64,000 nt of DNA from Virgibacillus ihumii (GTDB taxonomy: Bacteria > Bacillota > Bacilli > Bacillales > Amphibacillaceae), in assembly GCF_902726655.1 (NCBI RefSeq), contig NZ_CACVAN010000001.1:124001-188000 (forward strand). Direction: 5' to 3'. Position 1 is the stretch's first letter, and each line of letters starts with the position of its first letter. The notes beneath the pieces are model-generated. The model was not told where the DNA came from. It was given only the letters and a program-made list of their open reading frames with translations, and did no database searches. Below are positions 35,729 through 44,299 of the stretch, piece by piece. A program made the position numbers and the translations under genes.

Positions 35729-37240
35729 ATGCCGTACATTAGACGCAATAATGTTTCCGTTCATTACCAGAAATATAAGTCGGAGAACCCATATGCACGG
35801 GATACGATGATTCTGCTGCATGGACTTGGTCCTGACATGAACAGCTGGCAGCATATTGTACCGTATTTTCAACAACAGTTTCATGTCTTTCTGTATGATT
35901 TACGAGGGTTTGGAAAAAGCGAGTCGGGTGGGGAAACACTGACCCTTGATTTGCTCACAGATGATTTAGCTTTTCTCATCAAAGCATTCAACATCCGGAA
36001 TTATCACCTGGTTGCACAGGGTTTTTCCGGATTTATTGGTGTCAGGCATGCTGGAGATAAGCGCGCACAAAATCTCCGGACACTGACATTGATGACAGCT
36101 CCGGTTTATTTTCCGAAAAAACTTGGCAATGATATTATTCAAAAACGAAGAAAGTGGGTGAACGAGGTCGGGTCTTTATACCCGCTGGCCGAAATGATCA
36201 TCACGCAAAACTGTTATCCACTGACTGAAGAAAAAGCGGACATTTTATTTGCAGCGTATAACCGGGTATCACCGGATGATTATTTTGCCCTGTTCCAGAA
36301 TCATTTTGAGGACGACGCAACGGAACAGCTTGGAAGGGTGCAAGTGCCGACATTAATGCTATCAGGGGAGGAAGATACCGTCTATCCGCCTGAATTGTTT
36401 GGCGCTAGTGTTCATCTCTATCCGAATGCAAGACATTTCATCGTACCGAACGCCTCGTTTATGATGCAAATGGATCAGCCGGGTTTAGTCTCGGATTGGA
36501 TTTATCAATTTATCGAAAAAAGCACCAGTAAGCCAGATCAGCACTACATAGATTACCGTAAAAAACTGAATGATGAACTGTATAGGGAAATTAATTCCAT
36601 GCAGGTTCATACCGGTGCGTTCAACTTGCATATTAACTGTATGAACGGTTTCAGTGTGTTTTTGAACGAGGAGCGGGTACATGGTCAATGGGGTAACCGA
36701 AAAGCAATGCAGCTGCTCGTCTACCTCTCCATGAAACAATCAGCGACACGGGAGGAACTGTGTGATGCGTTTTGGCCGGAAACAGATCTGAAAAGTGCTA
36801 AGAACAGTCTGCGCGTCGCTCTTCATCATCTGAAGAAATTGTTTAAAGCCAACATAAACACACCAATTCTTGACAGTGATAAGGAATTTGTGTTTTTACG
36901 CGGACATATTCAATGCGATGTTCGTGATTATATGGAAAAAATCAAGCATGCTCATCAGCTCAATAATGATGTGGCACGGGCAGAATCATACAGACAGCTG
37001 CTCAGAAATGCACCGGATAACCCGCTGCCGGGATTGTACGATGAATGGTTTATGGAACTCCGTGACTACTTGGAAAAAGAACAGGGCACAATGGCACTGT
37101 TTTTGGCGGATTATCATGAAAAGAACAATGACCGTATTATCTGTATGGATTATATGAAAATGGCTGTTCACTATTACCAGAATGATATCCATTTACAGGA
37201 GCGTCTCATGGAATTGGAAGCACGAATTCGGAGCGGATGA
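35729..37240 (+). CDS. Fusion of an alpha/beta-hydrolase-fold domain with a winged-helix/BTAD transcriptional regulator
   Basis: A 503-residue protein. Residues ~1-270 are an alpha/beta-hydrolase fold (LLHGLGPDMNSW at 29-40, DLRGFGKS at 57-64). In the nucleophile elbow, where enzymes read GHSMG, this protein has AQGFS with Gly98 at the Ser position (Ser100 is two residues off). The acid Asp216 is kept (SGEED), but the His position is Phe244 (NASFM). Residues ~300-375 are an OmpR/SARP-like winged helix (RKAMQLLVYLSMKQSATREELCDAFWP) and ~385-500 a BTAD-like helical domain. ATG at 35729 follows GGGAG. Likely a ligand-sensing transcription factor whose enzyme domain has become a sensor; inferred. 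Confidence 0.85.
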   Translation: MPYIRRNNVSVHYQKYKSENPYARDTMILLHGLGPDMNSWQHIVPYFQQQFHVFLYDLRGFGKSESGGETLTLDLLTDDLAFLIKAFNIRNYHLVAQGFSGFIGVRHAGDKRAQNLRTLTLMTAPVYFPKKLGNDIIQKRRKWVNEVGSLYPLAEMIITQNCYPLTEEKADILFAAYNRVSPDDYFALFQNHFEDDATEQLGRVQVPTLMLSGEEDTVYPPELFGASVHLYPNARHFIVPNASFMMQMDQPGLVSDWIYQFIEKSTSKPDQHYIDYRKKLNDELYREINSMQVHTGAFNLHINCMNGFSVFLNEERVHGQWGNRKAMQLLVYLSMKQSATREELCDAFWPETDLKSAKNSLRVALHHLKKLFKANINTPILDSDKEFVFLRGHIQCDVRDYMEKIKHAHQLNNDVARAESYRQLLRNAPDNPLPGLYDEWFMELRDYLEKEQGTMALFLADYHEKNNDRIICMDYMKMAVHYYQNDIHLQERLMELEARIRSG

Positions 37241-37462
37241 TTCAATTTACTACTGTTTTTCAGCTGGTAATGAAGCAGTAATGCAGGTTATGGTAGCTTC
37301 GTAGTAGAACATTCCCACCATTGCATACGCTGCAGAAAATACAACCTCATGACACAGCAAAAAGTCACCCATTTTAGATTGGCAGTTGTAAGGCAAAGGT
37401 TTTTGTGAAAATGTCGGGCTGTCTGGGTTAAGTTGATAAGAGAGAAAGTGAAGGAGGGGCGT

Positions 37463-37618
37463 ATGACTGATTTACATGGCAAACTTGATGATGAGTGGGT
37501 CGTCCTTATAAAGGCAGCGAAGGAACTGGAATTGAGCACAGAAGAGATACGCTCATTTTTACAGGGGGAGACTCAAGTCGGGAAAGCGGTAAAAGATGGT
37601 TATCTTCATAAAGCATAA
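37463..37618 (+). CDS. SinI-like anti-repressor
   Basis: A 51-residue protein with the SinI dimerisation motif: LDDEWVVLIKAAKELELSTEEIRSFLQ matches B. subtilis SinI LD.EWVELM.EAKEA.ISPEEIRK.L. SinI binds SinR and frees biofilm matrix genes from repression. RBS GAAGGAGGGG 4-5 bases upstream of the ATG. No sinR lies beside it, unlike the sinIR operon, so its partner is elsewhere or is another SinR-like protein. A terminator follows. Confidence 0.78.
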   Translation: MTDLHGKLDDEWVVLIKAAKELELSTEEIRSFLQGETQVGKAVKDGYLHKA

Positions 37619-37640
37619 TATTAACCAGGCAATGGGTAAT

Positions 37641-37680
37641 CGTATTCGGGGGGGAACGGATACGGTTTTTTGTTTTTTTA
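37641..37680 (+). terminator. Terminator after the SinI-like gene
   Basis: Stem CGTATTCG / CGGATACG, G-rich loop, then TTTTTTGTTTTTTT. Confidence 0.8.
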
Positions 37681-37742
37681 TATAGCCTATACCGCAATCC
37701 TCTGGTAAGCTGAACATAAATTACATTGGGGAGGAATAAGCA

Positions 37743-37928
37743 ATGGACTATGATAAGACGTGCCACAACTGCGGAGGGGACGCATTTACAGAGGCGATGG
37801 ATCATATTAATTTGCGTCCGATGGATAAGAAAATGGCAATAGGAACAGAGAAGGTATACACGATTTGTCTGGATTGCGGGGAGGTCGTTTCAATTAAAGT
37901 TAACGATCCGACAAAACTGCGAGACTGA
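37743..37928 (+). CDS. Small zinc-ribbon-like protein
   Basis: A 61-residue protein with CHNC near residue 7 and CLDC near residue 43, enough for a four-Cys zinc ribbon, and a short acidic/basic linker (MDHINLRPMDKKM). RBS GGGGAGGAATAA. No known function. Confidence 0.65.
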   Translation: MDYDKTCHNCGGDAFTEAMDHINLRPMDKKMAIGTEKVYTICLDCGEVVSIKVNDPTKLRD

Positions 37929-37964
37929 GTACATAAGATAACTTTTTAACGGGAGCGGACAGAT

Positions 37965-38141
37965 ATGGACAAAAAATTACTAATTTCGATCATATTAGGG
38001 CTTGTTGTCATCGCAGGTCTTCTGGACGTCAAATATCAGGGACTCTTCTACAGGATGCTGCCTTACCGGATTCAGAAAAAATTAGCGGAAGTTTTTCAGC
38101 ATGAACAATGCTATTGCAGATGCGGGTGTTCGGAAAACTGA
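37965..38141 (+). CDS. Small membrane protein with Cys-rich tail
   Basis: A 58-residue protein: one transmembrane segment (residues ~5-20, LLISIILGLVVIAGLL), a basic linker and a Cys-rich end CYCRCGC. RBS GGGAGCGGA. A strong terminator follows. Probably co-transcribed with the zinc-ribbon gene 36 bases upstream. Unknown function; the Cys cluster could bind metal. Confidence 0.6.
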   Translation: MDKKLLISIILGLVVIAGLLDVKYQGLFYRMLPYRIQKKLAEVFQHEQCYCRCGCSEN

Positions 38142-38151
38142 ATGTTCATGT

Positions 38152-38193
38152 AAAAATACTGCGTTCCATAGGAATTGGAGCGCAGTATTTTTA
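38152..38193 (+). terminator. Terminator after the Cys-tail membrane protein
   Basis: Stem AAAATACTGCG / CGCAGTATTTT extended by TTCC / GGA, then TTATAT. Confidence 0.85.
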
Positions 38194-38267
38194 TATGATT
38201 CTGTATGAACAGCCTGATTTGTTGCAAAATAAGGCGTGATGCAACATAAAATCATGGAGGGTTATCT

Positions 38268-38444
38268 ATGCAGGACAAACGGAAGAATAAAATCGATAAA
38301 AAAGATAGCAGCAATATTGCAGAACACAATTTTAAGACCGATTATTATCAGGGAAAAAGCCAATTTGAAAAGGGAATGGCCGAAACACACGAACAGGTAT
38401 CAGACGATTATGCGGAAGGGACAATTGATCAAAGAACGGATTGA
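38268..38444 (+). CDS. DUF4025 (YozQ-like) small protein
   Basis: A 58-residue hydrophilic protein; its second half, GMAETHEQVSDDYAEGTID, matches the DUF4025/YozQ pattern (G.A.THEQVSD.Y.EGTID). ATG at 38268 is preceded by TGGAGGGTTATCT. Function unknown in the family; often found near sporulation genes. Confidence 0.72.
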   Translation: MQDKRKNKIDKKDSSNIAEHNFKTDYYQGKSQFEKGMAETHEQVSDDYAEGTIDQRTD

Positions 38445-38525
38445 ATTGCCGGGCAGGGTCGTCCCTGCCTTATTTAGTTGTAATAATAATCAATGGGCGC
38501 AATGTCAGCAGCAGGTGATACTATT

Positions 38526-39359
38526 ATGAAATTTGGCAGCCATGTCTCGATACGAGATGGATATTTAGGTGCAGCAAAACGTGCAGCGGCGATGAATGCA
38601 GCAGCCTTTCAATACTTCCCTAAAAATCCGCGAAGTCTGTCCGTGAAAGACTTCAGCCGGGACGATGCGATGGCTTGTAAGACATATTGCTCTGAAAACA
38701 ATCTGGAATCTATCGCGCATACACCATATCCCACAACACTCACACCAACATCGGATAAGAAAAGAGAAGACGTTAATCAATCGCTCACAAATGATCTGAA
38801 GATAGCCGATGCATGCGGATCAATTGGTGTCGTCGTACACTTCGGCAAGCAAATCAGTGACGATGATCCACTCGCAAGTTACCGGCTCATGATTGATATG
38901 CTGGATGAAGTGCTTGCCGAATGGGAAGGAGCATGCAAAATACTGCTGGAAAACACCGGTGGAAAACCCGGAACAATTGGAACTACCCTTGAAGAATTGG
39001 TTCAGGTGCGTCACTTATCGGAACAGCCGGAGAAAATTAGCTTCTGCCTGGATACGTGTCACGCATTTGCAAGCGGGTTATGGAATGGTGAAAACTGGGA
39101 TGAAGTGCTCAAGAATGGGATGGACCTCGGCTACTTTGAGCATCTTAAAGCCATTCATTTCAACAACTCCAAATATGATGCCGATTCCGGGAAAGATCGC
39201 CATGCAAATATTTTTAACAGTGGGTATATTCACCCGGAGCAATTTGATCAGCTGATGCAGACGCCGGAATTAACGGATGTGCCGTTTATTTTGGAGACGC
39301 CGAAAGAGGTGTTTTCGCATCGGGAAGAGATTAAGATGCTGCAGGAGCGGTGGGGATAG
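38526..39359 (+). CDS. nfo: Endonuclease IV-type AP endonuclease
   Basis: A 277-residue TIM-barrel Zn-dependent AP endonuclease that nicks DNA 5' of abasic sites in base excision repair. Seen in order: KFGSHVSI near the start, AHTPYPTTL (~66), VVVHFGK (~105), KILLENTGGKPG (~147), FCLDTCHAFASG (~183), HFNNSKYD and RHANIF (~225-240), and ILETPKE (~262), which supply the His/Asp/Glu metal ligands. The ATG at 38526 follows AGGTGATACT; an in-frame ATG at 38493 has no good site. Confidence 0.92.
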   Translation: MKFGSHVSIRDGYLGAAKRAAAMNAAAFQYFPKNPRSLSVKDFSRDDAMACKTYCSENNLESIAHTPYPTTLTPTSDKKREDVNQSLTNDLKIADACGSIGVVVHFGKQISDDDPLASYRLMIDMLDEVLAEWEGACKILLENTGGKPGTIGTTLEELVQVRHLSEQPEKISFCLDTCHAFASGLWNGENWDEVLKNGMDLGYFEHLKAIHFNNSKYDADSGKDRHANIFNSGYIHPEQFDQLMQTPELTDVPFILETPKEVFSHREEIKMLQERWG

Positions 39360-39437
39360 AATTTAATCCTAACCCTGTTGGTTAAAATCGTGGTAAAATA
39401 AAATTAACGATTATGATGGAGGAGAGGGGTTCGCGGT

Positions 39438-39647
39438 ATGTATCAATATCGTAATGATTCCGTTTCAGTAGATGAGTACTTTCAAATTCGTGAAAATAGT
39501 GATGCACTACTGGAATATATTGATGGATTTGTATACATGTCACCATCTCCAACGACGAAGCATCAACGTATATCGAATAGTTTGGAAATGAAATTTAGGT
39601 TATTTCTTGATGGAAAGTCTTGCGAATTGTTTCATGCACCCTCGTAT
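39438..39647 (+). pseudogene. Uma2 family endonuclease gene, 5' part split by an IS
   Basis: 70 codons of a Uma2 (DUF820) restriction-fold protein: SVDEYFQIRENSDALLEYIDG followed by MSPSPTTKHQRIS. Uma2 proteins are uncharacterised putative nucleases of the PD-(D/E)XK fold. The frame enters the IS at about 39648. Joining CELFHAPSY directly to DIELKNENMEGTK after the IS restores a continuous reading frame, so the insertion was clean. RBS GGAGGAGAGGGG. Confidence 0.9.
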
Positions 39648-39651
39648 ATTA

Positions 39652-39682
39652 TTATTAACCAGATTTTTTCTGGTGTTAATCC
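39652..39682 (+). repeat. Hairpin close to the IS left end
   Basis: Imperfect inverted repeat ATTAACCAGA / TCTGGTGTTAAT with a T-rich loop, a few bases inside the element. Confidence 0.55.
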
Positions 39683-39699
39683 TATATACCTATTATTCA

Positions 39700-39895
39700 A
39701 GGTATAATGGATTTAAATCAGAGAGAGGATGTCGTTCTGCGCCCTTGAAGCATTGTCTTCGTGTTATAGACTGGCACCTCTTTCTTTATAGACCTATTCG
39801 TATAAGCTGGATGACACTTAGTTGTCGTATATCGAACGAGGTTGGGTATCTGTAAAGTATAGAGGGTTTCCTCCCACTCTGATTAATTCTACATT
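39700..39895 (+). ncRNA. Candidate bridge RNA region of the IS110 element
   Basis: IS110-group elements are known to encode a structured bridge RNA in the non-coding left end that pairs with target and donor DNA. Here ~250 bases without a gene lie upstream of the transposase. A TATAAT at 39703-39708 could be the -10 of a promoter reading into them. The pairing loops cannot be folded reliably by eye, so extent and structure are inferred. Confidence 0.35.
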
Positions 39896-39903
39896 GGGGT
39901 GTT

Positions 39904-41094
39904 ATGATGATTTATCTTGGCATTGATATTGGAAAACGGTATCACGAAGCTGGATTCATTAACGAAAAGGGCAATTCTATTGGAAAAACAGTACGTTTCG
40001 CTAATTCTAAAACAGGTAGTGATAGGCTGCTTAAATTCCTGAATCAGCATCAAGCCACGCCTGAAAATTGTGTTTGTGGTATGGAAGCCACCGGTCATTA
40101 TTGGTTATCTGTTTTTTCTTTTCTTCATAAACTTGAGTTTAAGGTTACCGTTTTTAACCCGATGCAGTCCGATGCCTTACGGAACTTTTATATTCGTAAG
40201 ACAAAAACAGATGTGAAAGATGCCTTTCTCATTGCTCAGGTGATTCGCATTGACTCCCCGAAAGAAACACCTTTTATAGAAGAAGATTTACTTCAACTTC
40301 GGCATCTTGAGCGATTACGTTATACTTTAGTTGACCAAAGCTCCGATGTTAAACGGAAAATCATTGCTTTATTAGACCAGGTATTCCCGGAATATGAACA
40401 GATCTTTTCTGATGTGTTCGGTGTTTCTTCCACTGAAGTTCTTTTAAACTATACATTACCGGAAGACCTACTAAACATTGACACCGATCAACTAGCCGAC
40501 TTGCTCAACACTGTTAGTAAAGGACGTTATGGAAAAACAAGAGCACGTAATAAAGCAGAACAATTAAAGGATAATGCACAAAATACGTTTGGAGTATCTA
40601 TCGGTACAGACGTTTTTAGGATGCAGATCCAACTTTTATTGGAACAAATTATGTTACTTGAAAAACAATTAGTACAAATTGAGGAAACCATGATGGAACT
40701 CTCGAATAAACAAGAACATTTTTTAACAACCATTACCGGAGTGAGTCACGTAACAGCTGCCGTCGTGTTAGGTGAAATTGGATCTATTAATCGTTTCGAG
40801 CGCCCTGGGCAGCTCGTAGCATTTGCCGGCTTAGATGCGTCCGTTAACCAATCGGGTGAGTTTAACAGTTCCTATACCAAGATATCGAAACGGGGCTCCC
40901 CTTACTTGAGACGCGCTATTTGGCAAGCAGCATTTGTGGCTAGTTTTAACGATCCTGCATTATCCCTTTATTATCAAAAGTTAAGAAACCGAGGTAAAGC
41001 CCATGGAACTGCGGTAGGTGCCGTCGCTCGGAAATTAACGCACATTATTTTTGCGATTTTGAGAGATGGACAACCCTATCAACCTCGTGCTTAA
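39904..41094 (+). CDS. IS110-family DEDD transposase
   Basis: A 396-residue serine-containing DEDD recombinase. The N-terminal RuvC-like domain has GIDIGKRYHE (Asp), GMEATGHYW (Glu) and KTDVKDAFLIA (Asp pair); the middle is helical; the C-terminal Tnp_20 domain has ITGVSHVTAAVVLGEIG, FAGLDASVNQSGE and KRGSPYLRRAIWQAA with the conserved serine. Full length and apparently intact. ATG at 39904 or 39907; the latter has better spacing to GGGGTG. Confidence 0.93.
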   Translation: MMIYLGIDIGKRYHEAGFINEKGNSIGKTVRFANSKTGSDRLLKFLNQHQATPENCVCGMEATGHYWLSVFSFLHKLEFKVTVFNPMQSDALRNFYIRKTKTDVKDAFLIAQVIRIDSPKETPFIEEDLLQLRHLERLRYTLVDQSSDVKRKIIALLDQVFPEYEQIFSDVFGVSSTEVLLNYTLPEDLLNIDTDQLADLLNTVSKGRYGKTRARNKAEQLKDNAQNTFGVSIGTDVFRMQIQLLLEQIMLLEKQLVQIEETMMELSNKQEHFLTTITGVSHVTAAVVLGEIGSINRFERPGQLVAFAGLDASVNQSGEFNSSYTKISKRGSPYLRRAIWQAAFVASFNDPALSLYYQKLRNRGKAHGTAVGAVARKLTHIIFAILRDGQPYQPRA

Positions 41095-41232
41095 TGACAA
41101 ATAAACAACTTTATATCTTAAATTTTTAATCACCAAGCAGGTGGTTTATTAGTCATGCAAAATTTTCTGGTAAAGTAAAAAGAATTACAGAAAGATAATT
41201 TTCAAATAATGCTTGACTTTTTATAGCTGGTC

Positions 41233-41595
41233 TATGACATTGAGTTAAAAAATGAAAATATGGAAGGAACGAAAATTGTTTTTCCGGATATTAGCATTAT
41301 TTGTGATAAAAGCGGTTTTACGGAGGCCAGATATGTCGGTGTTCCTAATCTGGTTGTTGAAATTTTAAGCCCTTCCAACCAATCCCATGATCTGATAACA
41401 AAGCTGAACATCTATATGAACTATGGTGTCACGGAGTATTGGGTAGTAAATCCGATGTTGGATTCGATTACGGTATATACATTAAATGATGACAAAATGT
41501 ATGAACAACATGACGTGAAAACAAAGACAGGGAAAATCACATCTAAATTCCTGGATGGTTTTCAGCTTGATTTAGCGTACATTTTTTCAGATTAA
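41233..41595 (+). pseudogene. Uma2 family endonuclease gene, 3' part
   Basis: Continues the Uma2 frame from the TAT codon: YDIELKNENMEGTKIVFPDI, ICDKSGF, VEILSPSNQSHDLITKLNIY (PD-(D/E)XK core) and YWVVNP. It has no start of its own; an internal ATG at 41260 gives 111 residues but without ribosome binding site, so it is probably not expressed as a functional protein. Confidence 0.88.
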
Positions 41596-41620
41596 ATTGT
41601 AACTACGAAACGCTTGCTGA

Positions 41621-41646
41621 GGAAGGGAGAATTCTCCCTTCCTTTT
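41621..41646 (+). terminator. Terminator after the Uma2 gene
   Basis: A 22-base perfect palindrome centred on GAATTC (arms GGAAGGGAG / CTCCCTTCC), then TTTT. Confidence 0.9.
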
Positions 41647-41669
41647 AAATTGTTTTGCACAAAAGTTTT

Positions 41670-41750
41670 TCCGGCAAATTTGGGTAATAATCCGGCACTT
41701 TTGAACATATTCGGAACTTTTTAAATTTATTCGGAAATTTCGTATGCAGG
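41670..41750 (-). repeat. Family C phased array 2 (four ~20-bp units)
   Basis: TCCGGC, TCCGGC, TTCGGA and TTCGGA cores begin near 41670, 41691, 41711 and 41731 (spacing 21, 20, 20). The reverse complement gives GCCGGA units with A/T-rich interiors like the array at 28933-29013; both contain GCCGGATTATTA. It lies between the Uma2 terminator and the MoxR-type operon. Confidence 0.72.
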
Positions 41751-41908
41751 ATATTTTTGTCTCCACCTTTTATAAAACAACCAGGGAAAATCCCAAAGTT
41801 ATCCATGATTATGTTACAATTTTCATAGATTTGTAATATTTGAATTAGCAGGGGTTAAAGCGCAACTCAGGGACTGCAATTACTGTCATGGAAACAAGGG
41901 GGAAAACG

Positions 41909-44299
41909 ATGAAAAAACAGATAATGATCGTCGGACTATTTGTGCTGATGTTTACGTTTTTGGGTATTAATGATCCATATACAGCACATGCCGACGAAGA
42001 GGACAGATTGGAAATAGAGGTGGAATCGGGTTTAAACGGAAAAGCGAAGAGATCTGAAGGTTTTCCTGTCAAGTTGACGATTACGAACAATCAGGAAGAT
42101 TTTACGGGGGACCTTGTCGTTACCTTACCGGCTGGCAACAAAGTCATACCCATTAACATTGCATCCGGGACAACAAAAAGCATTTTTTTCGCATTGCCGG
42201 CGATGCAGGAAATGAATCGGTTTGGGCCAAGACTTAATCAAAATAACCAGCAGTTTCATTTATATAAAGGAAATTGGGAAGATGGTCATGAGGTCCCGAT
42301 TGATTCCAGCCTGGAAGTAATCCCATCATACATACCACAAAACAAATTGGTGATTGGCGTGCTTACAGATCGGCCGGACAGTTTGAATTATTTAAAATTA
42401 ACATCGTTTTATGGAAATAATCCGGAAGTTCTAACGCTTGAGGAAAGCGATATCCCTGAAGATTCAAGGGGGCTTGAGGTCCTTGATTTACTCGTTATCA
42501 ACGATTATTCGGTTGCTGAATTACCTGAACAGAAGCAAGCGGCGATAAAAAATTGGGTGCGAAATGGCGGGTCGCTTGCAACGGGCAGTGAACCTGGACT
42601 AAAGCAGCAGTTCGGCAACCTTGCAAACATATTGCCGGTAACCATCACTGGAAAAGAAACCGCTCAAAAAATTCAAGGCTTCCAAAAGCTGTATAAAAAG
42701 CCGATTCAGGTAAATAACCTGGAATTATTCAAGGGTAAAATTGATAAGGATGCTACCGTCATGTATAAAGAAGGTTCTATTCCTTTAGTTGTTGAGACGA
42801 ACATCGGGAAAGGCGATATAACTCAATTCACATTTGATATAGGTCATCCGGCACTGGCAGATTGGAAGGGCAATGACCCGTTATGGCAGCAAATTGGAGA
42901 CGGTAATCGTCAAAATCCCGGAATGAATAGCAGAAATGTATACCCGGGTGAAGATTTAGGAAATATCGTTAGAACCTTCCCGAGCTTGGCGAATTTTAAC
43001 GTTTCAACACTTGCCTTGATATTTGCAGCCTACTTACTCGTGATACTCCCTGTTTTGTACTTTGTTTTAAAAAGGATGGATAAACGGGAGTGGGCATGGA
43101 TTATCATCCCTGTGCTGGCAATTGTTTCGAGTGTTGGATTATATACAGTAGGCGCCAAAGATCGCGGCGGCGCTGTAAAAACGAATCTGATGTCTGTGAT
43201 TTCCGTAAATGAACAGGGACTGGGCAGTGGTGAAGGGGCAATCGCTTTGTTGTCCAAAGGTTCCGGCTCCTATACGTTATCAGTTGACAATGCGTTTGAT
43301 CCGTTTCCTGGAGAAAGACGATTCAATGTACCGCCACAGCAGCAGTCATATTCAGATTTGCCGATGATTGAAGAAAACGGAAACAAAGCAACGGTTCAAT
43401 TCCGGAATGTTGAATTTTGGTCACCTCGAAGTGTGGAAGTGGATTATCCTGTAAAGAAGTATGGTCAATTCGGGTCAAACTTAGCGCGTGGTAACGGTGA
43501 AGTTTCCGGCAAAATTACCAATAACTTTGACTATGATTTTCAGGAAATCTATCTGATCAGCGGAAATGATTATCATAAAATTGGCGGGATGGCAGCCGGT
43601 GAGACAAAAAAAGTAAGTTTCGATGTGACAAATAGGACGTTTTTCCAAAAACCAACCATTCAGGCTGCGTATCAATTATTTGGCCGCCCGGGTCAACTGG
43701 GGCAGCAAAGTGATGATCAAAAAAAGGCCGCGCTACTAGCCAATGCCATTCGAAATCACAAAGACAGCAGCCGTAATACACCAATGATTATTGGATTTAC
43801 GGATGAATCACTGTATCCGGTAACGGTGAACGGAGATGAAACCGTTCAGAACAATCTTCACTTGTTTATGCAGCCGGCTGCAATTCAATTACCTGAAAAA
43901 GAGACCAGTTCACTTACATCGGAAATTAAAGTGCCACAGGTGTCAGTTGAATCAGGTCAAATTTATCATAATGGCACCAGACAGGGCGAGCAATTTTTTG
44001 AAGCAAGTGGTGGTTCGTATCTGTTAACGTATGACCTTCCGGAAACATTAAGTGACCGTTCATTTAAATTAAACGAATTACGTATCAATATTAAAAATCG
44101 GCGAAATGGCTTAACGTTTTCTTTGTATAACGCACAAAGTGATTCCTACGATACGGTAGATCAAAATGTGGCTTCATTTAACCAAAAGGCCGACGAAAAA
44201 TATCTTCATAATGGTGAGATTGTGTTGAAGGTAAGTTCATCTGCCGATGGTCCGGTTGAAGTTCCTGCTGTTACGGTTGAAGGAGTGATAAACCCATGA
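41909..44299 (+). CDS. Large exported membrane protein leading the ABC/MoxR/VWA operon
   Basis: A 796-residue protein with a signal peptide (residues 1-31, ending YTAHA|D) and a mostly extracellular beta-rich first part. A GATase1-like stretch (residues ~150-240: LVIGVLTDRP, VLDLLVINDYS, WVRNGGSLATG) is followed by two membrane spans near residues 360-405. A second extracellular region of ~390 residues follows. Presumably the external partner of the ABC-2 type transporter encoded next. ATG 41909 follows AAGGGGG. The stop overlaps the ATPase start by 4 bases. No characterised homologue known to me. Confidence 0.75.
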   Translation: MKKQIMIVGLFVLMFTFLGINDPYTAHADEEDRLEIEVESGLNGKAKRSEGFPVKLTITNNQEDFTGDLVVTLPAGNKVIPINIASGTTKSIFFALPAMQEMNRFGPRLNQNNQQFHLYKGNWEDGHEVPIDSSLEVIPSYIPQNKLVIGVLTDRPDSLNYLKLTSFYGNNPEVLTLEESDIPEDSRGLEVLDLLVINDYSVAELPEQKQAAIKNWVRNGGSLATGSEPGLKQQFGNLANILPVTITGKETAQKIQGFQKLYKKPIQVNNLELFKGKIDKDATVMYKEGSIPLVVETNIGKGDITQFTFDIGHPALADWKGNDPLWQQIGDGNRQNPGMNSRNVYPGEDLGNIVRTFPSLANFNVSTLALIFAAYLLVILPVLYFVLKRMDKREWAWIIIPVLAIVSSVGLYTVGAKDRGGAVKTNLMSVISVNEQGLGSGEGAIALLSKGSGSYTLSVDNAFDPFPGERRFNVPPQQQSYSDLPMIEENGNKATVQFRNVEFWSPRSVEVDYPVKKYGQFGSNLARGNGEVSGKITNNFDYDFQEIYLISGNDYHKIGGMAAGETKKVSFDVTNRTFFQKPTIQAAYQLFGRPGQLGQQSDDQKKAALLANAIRNHKDSSRNTPMIIGFTDESLYPVTVNGDETVQNNLHLFMQPAAIQLPEKETSSLTSEIKVPQVSVESGQIYHNGTRQGEQFFEASGGSYLLTYDLPETLSDRSFKLNELRINIKNRRNGLTFSLYNAQSDSYDTVDQNVASFNQKADEKYLHNGEIVLKVSSSADGPVEVPAVTVEGVINP

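Larger units (their letters stand above)
39648..41232 (+). mobile_element. IS110-family insertion sequence in the Uma2 gene
   Basis: About 1,585 bp. Boundaries are set by restoring the Uma2 frame. TAT is present at both junctions (39645-39647 and 41233-41235), so the ends are uncertain by 3 bases and no longer target duplication exists, as usual for IS110. It has a ~255-bp non-coding left end, one DEDD transposase gene and a ~138-bp right end. TTTTCTGGT occurs near both ends in the same orientation (about 39667 and 41161). There are no long terminal inverted repeats. Confidence 0.88.

Noticed and set aside
41260..41595. 3' half of Uma2 as a separate intact gene
   Set aside because: It begins inside the conserved fold and joins perfectly to the 5' half when the IS is removed.
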